Part shown: in pieces, positions 4,873 to 5,523 of the stretch
Position numbering within the stretch: position 1 is the stretch's first letter
How the letters are laid out: the number at the start of each line of letters is the position of its first letter
Program-made: the position numbers and the translations under genes
Notes under the pieces: generated by a model
The model's input: the letters and a program-made list of their open reading frames with translations, nothing else
What the model was told of the DNA's origin: nothing
The model's database searches: none
From: Candidatus Falkowiibacteriota bacterium
Lineage (GTDB): Bacteria > Patescibacteriota > Patescibacteriia > Patescibacteriales > UBA12075
Assembly: GCA_003647675.1 (NCBI GenBank)
Contig: QMNH01000074.1
Location: 1-5,523 of the forward strand
Direction of reading: 5' to 3'
DNA length: 5,523 nt

Positions 4873-4907
4873 AGGTTTCCGCCCCTTCTAATTCTGCCCG
4901 GCCCACA
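4873..4907 (+). repeat. Diverged third copy of the intergenic repeat
   Basis: The copy begins AGGTTTCCGCCCCTTCTAAT and ends GCCCGGCCCACA. Lined up with copy 1 from its AGGTT (1245), it agrees at most of the first 22 positions, with mostly C/T or A/G changes. It ends with the same CCCACA after a short insertion. A hairpin follows after 4 bases, as at copies 1 and 2. It is less certain than the other two. Confidence 0.4.
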
Positions 4908-4911
4908 TAAA

Positions 4912-4946
4912 AATATTCCTAATTTTGGAAATATTATTTTATTGAA
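4912..4946 (+). terminator. Hairpin after the toxin gene, possible terminator
   Basis: AATATTCC (4912-4919) pairs with GGAAATATT (4927-4935) with one bulged A around a 7-base loop. The AT-rich tail ATTTTATTG follows. The stem is weak, but it is placed to end the toxin-antitoxin transcript about 90 bases after its stop. Confidence 0.45.
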
Positions 4947-5016
4947 AATTTTTATTTTATGTTTTTCCCGGACTTTTTTGACTTATTTAGAGTATTTTTT
5001 ATTTTTTGAGAATTTA

Positions 5017-5025
5017 TGCTATAAT
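5017..5025 (+). promoter_or_regulatory. Extended -10 promoter of the S8 peptidase gene
   Basis: TGCTATAAT is the same extended -10 seen at 4078-4086. It lies 41 bases before the ATG at 5067. No clear -35 is present at 17 bases (TTTTAT), consistent with dependence on the TG extension. Confidence 0.55.
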
Positions 5026-5066
5026 AAAAAAATAAAATTTAATAAAATTAAAATTGAAAAAAATTT

Positions 5067-5523
5067 ATGAAAAAACGTTTATTTTTTCTGCTTATACCGC
5101 TAATCGCGATAATGGCCGCGGGAGTGGTAACAGCAGATAACGGACAAGGAGAAAGTAATCGGGTTTATGTTAAGAGTAATAGTAAAACTCTTAAAACACT
5201 ACTTGGCAAAAAACATGATTTTGGATCTTTTTTCTCTGCCGAAAAGGGCATAAAGGTCAAGGCTCTTGAAGCGTTAGGTTTGGTTGAAACTTATCCGGTT
5301 AAGAATTTTGAGATTTTAGGTAAATTCAAAAGTGAAGCAGCCGATAAATTTGATTCCCAGAGTGATGTTGTAATACCATGGGGGGTTGGCATGGTTGGCG
5401 GCGGTTCCGGTGGAAACGGGATTACTGTGGCCGTGCTTGATACCGGAGTGGATATTAACCATCCGGACCTGGTTAATAATATTGATTTTGAACATTGTGT
5501 TGCTTTTGGCTATCGATCCTGCG
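5067..5523 (+). CDS. Secreted subtilisin-like serine protease (peptidase S8), N-terminal part
   Basis: The frame runs open from ATG 5067 to the window edge (152 codons and one base), so the C-terminal part is missing. Residues 1-23 form a signal peptide: MKKR, a hydrophobic core LFFLLIPLIAIMAAGVV, and a likely cut after VTA. Residues of about 30-95 look like a propeptide that would act as folding chaperone and inhibitor, including VKALEALGLVETYPV. The catalytic domain starts near IPWGVGMV (103-110), a typical subtilase entry. The catalytic aspartate is D125 in VAVLDTGVD (121-129), followed by HPDL (132-135). The catalytic histidine and serine lie beyond the window. Two cysteines (144, 152) could form a disulfide after export. 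The protein is expected outside the cell or at the cell surface. No strong Shine-Dalgarno sequence precedes the ATG. The gene has its own extended -10 promoter and is separate from the toxin-antitoxin operon. Confidence 0.88.
   Translation, partial: MKKRLFFLLIPLIAIMAAGVVTADNGQGESNRVYVKSNSKTLKTLLGKKHDFGSFFSAEKGIKVKALEALGLVETYPVKNFEILGKFKSEAADKFDSQSDVVIPWGVGMVGGGSGGNGITVAVLDTGVDINHPDLVNNIDFEHCVAFGYRSC

Noticed and set aside
1..5523. Alternative genetic code with TGA as glycine (Gracilibacteria/SR1 type)
   Set aside because: The TGA at 4820-4822 falls where the toxin family ends, and the genes use ordinary glycine codons with no in-frame TGA.

Overview
The window is AT-rich and uses the standard code: TGA works as a stop, for example at the end of the toxin gene. 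Most genes lack a clear Shine-Dalgarno sequence, and extended -10 boxes (TGnTATAAT) recur before genes. Together with the type of IS3 transposase, these traits suggest a bacterium of the Candidate Phyla Radiation (Patescibacteria). That assignment is inference. No tRNA, rRNA or CRISPR array was seen.

Layout. 1-825: the right part of an IS3-family insertion sequence. It holds most of the DDE transposase, then a roughly 195-base non-coding tail with two hairpins, one very long, and a probable right terminal repeat ending ...CCGGACA. 849-1217: a single-gene unit with a good promoter, a perfect ribosome binding site, a 72-residue acidic protein of unknown function and a terminator. 1279-4054: an ABC importer operon. 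It has a fused two-domain permease (511 aa) and, 11 bases later, a CysA/PotA-type ATPase (364 aa) with a C-terminal TOBE-like region, closed by a GAAA-loop terminator. No substrate-binding protein lies in the window, so the substrate (an inorganic ion such as iron, molybdate or sulfate, or thiamine) is unresolved. 4055-4235: no gene. It holds an isolated extended -10 promoter, a repeat copy and a perfect 28-base palindromic terminator, followed by about 80 bases of AT-rich sequence where I see nothing. 4236-4822: a DinJ-YafQ (RelBE superfamily) toxin-antitoxin operon with a consensus promoter overlapped by a perfect palindromic operator. The toxin gene carries a -1 frameshift in a run of seven A. 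4823-5066: another spacer with a third repeat-like copy, a hairpin and a promoter. 5067-end: the start of a secreted subtilisin-like (S8) protease, cut by the window edge.

The most unusual non-genic signal is a roughly 35-base element found in three spacers (1241-1275, 4084-4118 and a diverged copy at 4873-4907). It always has the same orientation and is always followed within 3-5 bases by a hairpin. Copy 2 sits between its own promoter and terminator and could be a small RNA of about 60 nucleotides. The other item worth checking is the frameshifted toxin. All six residues matching the YafQ active site lie after the shift, so the gene is dead unless the ribosome or polymerase slips, or unless the base call is wrong.
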